From: Pararhodobacter zhoushanensis
Lineage (GTDB): Bacteria; Pseudomonadota; Alphaproteobacteria; Rhodobacterales; Rhodobacteraceae
Assembly: GCF_003990445.1 (NCBI RefSeq)
Contig: NZ_REEZ01000011.1
Span: 62,001-126,000, forward strand
DNA: 64,000 nt
Direction: 5' to 3'
In this document: positions 60,898 through 64,000 of the stretch, in pieces
How positions within the stretch are numbered: the first letter of the stretch is position 1
Layout of the letters: each line of letters opens with the position of its first letter
Made by a program: the position numbers and the translations under genes
The notes under the pieces: generated by a model
Database searches by the model: none
Told to the model about the DNA's origin: nothing
Seen by the model: only the letters and a program-made list of their open reading frames with translations

Positions 60898-62216
60898 ACG
60901 GTCCGAGCGACGGCCCGATCATCCCGCTGACCAACCGCCGCGTCCTCAGGATCGCGCTGCCTATCGTCGCGGCCAATGTCACCGTCCCCCTGCTGGGGCT
61001 GGTCGATACCGCCGTCATCGGTCAGCTGGGCCTTGCCGCGCCGATCGGCGCGGTGGGTCTGGGGGCGGTGATTCTGTCGGTGCTGTTCTGGATGTTCGGC
61101 TTTCTGCGCATGGGCACCACCGGCCTGACCGCGCAAGCCTATGGCGCGGGCGACAAGGACGAGGCCGGCGCGATCCTCAAACGGGGCCTCTTGATCGCCG
61201 GCGCCGCCGGGCTGGCGCTGGTCGCCCTGCAAATCCCGCTGTTCTGGGCCGCCTTCCAGCTTGCTCCGGCCTCGGATCAGGTCGAATCTCTTGCTTCCGA
61301 CTATCTGCGCATCCGCGTCTGGGGCGCGCCCGCCACCATCGGCATGTACGCCCTGACCGGCTGGCTGATCGCGCTGGAGCGTACCCGCGCGGTGATGGCG
61401 CTGCAAATGATCACCAACGGTGCGAATATCGCGCTGGATGTCTGGTTCGTGCTCGGCCTCGGCTGGGGGGTCGAGGGCGTTGCCTCGGCCACGCTCATCG
61501 CCGAATGGTCCGGGCTGTGCTGGGGCCTGTATCTGTGCCGCGACGGCCTTGCGCGCAGCGGCGCGCGCATCTTCGATGCGGTCAGGCTGCGCCGCATGGC
61601 CTCGGTCAACGGTTACATCATGCTGCGCTCGATCTTGCTGCAGGCCTGTTTCACCGCCTTTTTGTTCCTGTCCTCGGGGCGGGGCGATCTTGCCATCGCC
61701 GCCAACCAGATCCTGCTGCAATTCCTTGAGCTGATGGCCTACCTGCTCGACGGCTTCGCCTTCGCCGCCGAAACGCTGGTCGGGCAGGCCGTCGGTGCCC
61801 GCGCGCGGTCGCGCCTTGCCCGCGCCGTGCGCCTGACCTTCGGATGGGGCATCGGTGGCGCGCTCTTGATGGCCGGTGTCTTCGCGCTTGCTGGTCCCGG
61901 CATCATCGACCTGATGACCACGGCGCCGGATGTCCGCGCCGAGGCCCGCCACTACCTGCCCTGGGTCGTCGCCGCCCCCCTGTTGGGCATCGCGGCGTGG
62001 ATGTATGATGGCGTCTTTATCGGCGCGACCTTCACGCGTGAGATGCTCGTCACCGCTTTCTTCGCCGCCGCCGTCTATGTCGTGGCGGTGGTTGCGACCT
62101 GGGGGATGGGCAATCACGGGCTCTGGCTGTCGCTGATGATCTTCAACGTTGCGCGCGGTGCCTCACAGGCGCTGCTCTACCCCCGGATTTCACGCTCGCT
62201 GGCCTATGACACCTGA
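60894..62216 (+). CDS. MATE-family efflux transporter (DinF-like)
   Basis: 440 residues, 12 predicted spans in two repeats: LRIALPIVAANVTVPLLGLVDTAVIGQLG at the N-terminus (MATE signature, with the DinF-type GLVDTAVIG) and LAIAANQILLQFLELMAYLLDGFAFAAETLVGQAVGA in the second half. It exports drugs or metabolites using Na+ or H+. The GTG at 60894 in the GTGA overlap with thioesterase B is used as start. The 3' end overlaps the next gene by 11 nt. Confidence 0.93.
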   Translation: MNGPSDGPIIPLTNRRVLRIALPIVAANVTVPLLGLVDTAVIGQLGLAAPIGAVGLGAVILSVLFWMFGFLRMGTTGLTAQAYGAGDKDEAGAILKRGLLIAGAAGLALVALQIPLFWAAFQLAPASDQVESLASDYLRIRVWGAPATIGMYALTGWLIALERTRAVMALQMITNGANIALDVWFVLGLGWGVEGVASATLIAEWSGLCWGLYLCRDGLARSGARIFDAVRLRRMASVNGYIMLRSILLQACFTAFLFLSSGRGDLAIAANQILLQFLELMAYLLDGFAFAAETLVGQAVGARARSRLARAVRLTFGWGIGGALLMAGVFALAGPGIIDLMTTAPDVRAEARHYLPWVVAAPLLGIAAWMYDGVFIGATFTREMLVTAFFAAAVYVVAVVATWGMGNHGLWLSLMIFNVARGASQALLYPRISRSLAYDT

Positions 62217-62835
62217 CACCCTGACCCCCGACCAGATCGCCGCCCTGTTCACCCAAGCGGATGGCAGCTACCGCTTTGCCCGCTGGGGGCGGCCCATCGT
62301 GCCCATCGTCTTTGGCACCGACGACGCCACGCTGTCTGTGGTCAAAGGCGCGGTCGAGGCCGTCGTCGGCATGTCCGGGCACAAGATGGCCGAGCACGAC
62401 CCCGAGCTGGGTGCCAACCTGATGGTGTTCTTCTTTCGCGACTGGGACGAGCTGCTCGCCGTCCCTGATCTGGACAAACTGGTCGAGGGGCTGGGCACGC
62501 TGGTTCCCCGCCTCAAGGCGCAGGCCGCCACCCAATACCGCGCCTTCCGCTTCGACCCCGAGGGCACCATCAAGGCCGCCTTCGTGTTTATCCGCATGGA
62601 CGATGCGATGGCCGAGATCCCCGCCGCCGATCTGGCGCTGATGCAGGCGGTGCAGGTGATCCTGCTCTGGGCCGACGGGGCCCTGCGGGTCCACTCCCCC
62701 TTCGCCCGCGCGAACGACCTCACCGTCCTGCGCCCTGAGTTCGCCTCGGTGATCCGCGCCTGCTATGACCGGGTCATGCCGGGGGTGGCGACGGATGCGT
62801 CGCACGCTCTGCGGGTGGCGGCGAGGGTCGGGTGA
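62206..62835 (+). CDS. conserved protein of unknown function
   Basis: A 209-residue soluble protein I do not recognise. It has mixed alpha/beta character, with DGSYRFARWGRPIVPIVFG near the N-terminus, a hydrophobic NLMVFFFRDWDEL strand-turn and IKAAFVFIRMDDAMAEIPAADLALMQAVQVILLWAD in the centre. No signal peptide or membrane span. ATG 62206 lies inside the last codons of the MATE gene (11-nt overlap), so the two are coupled. A TTTCGGGC...GCCCGAAA inverted repeat (62850-62888) follows its stop and may end transcription. Confidence 0.75.
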   Translation: MTPDTLTPDQIAALFTQADGSYRFARWGRPIVPIVFGTDDATLSVVKGAVEAVVGMSGHKMAEHDPELGANLMVFFFRDWDELLAVPDLDKLVEGLGTLVPRLKAQAATQYRAFRFDPEGTIKAAFVFIRMDDAMAEIPAADLALMQAVQVILLWADGALRVHSPFARANDLTVLRPEFASVIRACYDRVMPGVATDASHALRVAARVG

Positions 62836-63591
62836 GCGGGACGCTAAGCTTTCGGGCTCTCTCATTCGCAGGCTCCCGGTGCCCGAAATGATGAACCCAA
62901 CCCGCCCGCTTATTGACCTCGCCTTCTAATAAAAGCGTTGGAATTTTGCGGGTCAGGGATCAGGATGCTTGTGATATTTTCGGAACAATTCTGATTGGAT
63001 TGATTTCAAAGGCTAGAATCGGAAACAATTAAGCCGAGCCCATCCTGAAAAAACGGATTGGCCGCGCATTGCCGATTATCCTTGCCGTGCCAACCTCGCG
63101 ACGGTGTCCAGGAAGGACACTCCTTATCCCGCAACGAGGATCTTTTGCCTTGGCGGCAACCATGCCCGCCAAGCCGGGCCCATGCCGCCGAACCGTTGCG
63201 CGCGAGGTGAGGGCGAGGGCAAGCGGCGACGTCCTGCCCGTCGCTTAGAGAGTTGGAATCACTCGATTGTGTTGCAACTCTTCTGAAAGTAGAGATCGCA
63301 CCCTCCGCCCGATCCCCTGCGCCTCGAATAAACGCCTCCGGTGTCCGTTTCGCTGCACGGGCGCGCAGACCGGAACACTGGTCATGCCCGCATCGGCACG
63401 GTGTGCGATCTCCTTGAACGTGCAAAAATCAAGCGCAACGACGGCCCCCTTAAACTGCCAAAGACATGGTTCCGACCAGTCAAACTGGGTGTTTTTCAAG
63501 TCAGGCAGGGGAACCTTCGCGGAAACTCCCGGTTGGTAAATAGTCGCGTTGCAGTTGTGACGCATCCACTTCACAGATCAGGAGAGTAACG
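62836..63591. other. 756-bp gap, AT-richer, no recognisable gene
   Basis: The part 62920-63060 is visibly less GC-rich than its surroundings (runs such as TTGTGATATTTTCGG and GGAAACAATTAAG). Short minus-strand frames (63006-63425 and 63245-63574) have no recognisable motif, no ribosome site and odd composition. It probably holds a long 5' region and promoter for the gene at 63592 and may be the remnant of a decayed or acquired segment. Confidence 0.5.
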
Positions 63592-64000
63592 ATGAATATC
63601 AGTAATCGAATGGCCATCGCTTTGACCCTCGTCGGTGCAAGCATCCCTCTGCCCGCGCTCAGCCAGAGCTTTTGCGAACAACCTGCCCGCAACCTGACAC
63701 CTTCGCAACTGCGGCTGGTGCTCGCGGGTGACTGCGAGCAGGTGTTCGCGGGCGATCAGGCGGGGCGCGCCCCCGGTCAGCCGGGATCGGGCACTGACCC
63801 CGGTGGTAGCGGGACCGACCCGGATGAAGGCGGTCTTGCCGTGAATATTGGCGGCAACGGCGTCAATATCGGCGCGGGCACTGCGGCTGCCACGGGCAAC
63901 GATGGCGGCATCAATGCAGGTGTCGGCTCAAGCGCGGCCTCGGACAATGGCGGGGGTATCAACGCTGGCATCGGCGACAATGCCGCGTCCGGGAATGACG
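63592..64000 (+). CDS. secreted Gly/Asn/Asp-rich repeat protein (partial, runs off right edge)
   Basis: Open from ATG 63592 to the window end (136 codons, no stop). GGAGAG precedes the ATG. It has a signal peptide (MAIALTLVGASIPLPALS), a short Cys-containing module (FCEQPARNLTPSQLRLVLAGDCEQV), a Gly/Pro/Asp linker (GQPGSGTDPGGSGTDPDEGG) and then imperfect tandem repeats of about 15 residues around NDGGINAGVGSSAAS and NGGGINAGIGDNAAS. Probably a surface or secreted protein with a beta-helical or fibrous repeat region; family not recognised. Confidence 0.8.
   Translation, partial: MNISNRMAIALTLVGASIPLPALSQSFCEQPARNLTPSQLRLVLAGDCEQVFAGDQAGRAPGQPGSGTDPGGSGTDPDEGGLAVNIGGNGVNIGAGTAAATGNDGGINAGVGSSAASDNGGGINAGIGDNAASGND

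Noticed and set aside
63006-63574. Minus-strand open frames of 139 and 109 codons in the right-hand gap
   Set aside because: They overlap each other in different frames, lack ribosome sites and recognisable motifs, and contain many Cys/Trp/Arg typical of non-coding frames.
1-64000. CRISPR arrays, insertion sequences, integrases, phage genes, restriction or toxin-antitoxin systems
   Set aside because: None seen: no regularly spaced direct repeats, no transposase or recombinase motifs, no attachment-site duplication at the tRNA-Val gene.

Overview
The window is a high-GC, gene-dense chromosomal segment from an alphaproteobacterium, almost certainly a member of the Rhodobacterales (Rhodobacter/Paracoccus/Roseobacter group). 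The evidence is the block pckA / chvI-chvG-hprK-rapZ-EIIA(Man)-HPr, a full-length methylsuccinyl-CoA dehydrogenase of the ethylmalonyl-CoA pathway, an HIG1-type small protein next to a PduO-type adenosyltransferase and etfBA, a Hint-domain protein, and intergenic repeats of a style common in this order. I see no phage, transposase, integrase, CRISPR array or rRNA. One tRNA gene, tRNA-Val(UAC), is present.

Layout. (1) 1-6.5 kb: a leftward beta-oxidation operon led by an IclR regulator: FadB/PimF-type multifunctional enzyme, thiolase, two adjacent acyl-CoA dehydrogenases and a hotdog thioesterase cut by the left edge. The order resembles the pim (dicarboxylate/fatty acid) operon without its CoA ligase. 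(2) 6.6-9.5 kb: an ECF sigma factor, its RskA-type membrane anti-sigma factor and two tandem secreted fasciclin (FAS1) proteins. Both FAS1 genes have the same ECF-like promoter at the same spacing. (3) 9.5-21.8 kb: tRNA-Val, small envelope proteins, glyA-DUF817-hydrolase, nadK, an MFS transporter, a reductase, mcd, a TauE exporter and pckA. (4) 22.1-26.6 kb: chvI-chvG-hprK-rapZ-EIIA-HPr, an envelope/carbon signalling operon with an incomplete (regulatory) PTS. (5) 26.7-31.1 kb: hbd, etfA-etfB, cobalamin adenosyltransferase, HIG1 protein. (6) 31.2-39.4 kb: a LuxU/LuxO-like Hpt plus sigma-54 response regulator coupled to an SDR, then prpE with a cluster of TTTGCAAA sites upstream, an outer-membrane barrel and maeB. 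(7) 39.7-44.3 kb: cdd-deoA-deoB-add-upp, a translationally coupled nucleoside salvage operon. (8) 44.3-50 kb: SPOR-domain protein, serine hydrolase, an M48-like protein that has lost its zinc motif, an acyl-CoA ligase and a Hint protein. (9) 50.1-59.7 kb: a second, MerR-controlled leftward fatty acid degradation block. (10) 59.9-62.8 kb: two divergent hotdog thioesterases, a MATE transporter and an unknown protein, overlapping head to tail. (11) 62.8-64 kb: an AT-richer gap and the start of a secreted Gly/Asn/Asp-rich repeat protein that runs off the right edge.

Taken together the segment is dominated by acyl-CoA metabolism: at least five acyl-CoA dehydrogenases, two multifunctional FadB-type enzymes, two thiolases, Hbd, ETF, PrpE, Mcd, and gluconeogenic PckA and MaeB. 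Fatty acids, dicarboxylates and propionate would thus be oxidised and fed through the ethylmalonyl-CoA/propionyl-CoA routes into central metabolism. The most distinctive system is the sigma / anti-sigma / FAS1 locus, whose architecture parallels the mycobacterial SigK-RskA-MPT70/83 regulon. All calls were made by reading the sequence. No database search, alignment program or folding program was run.
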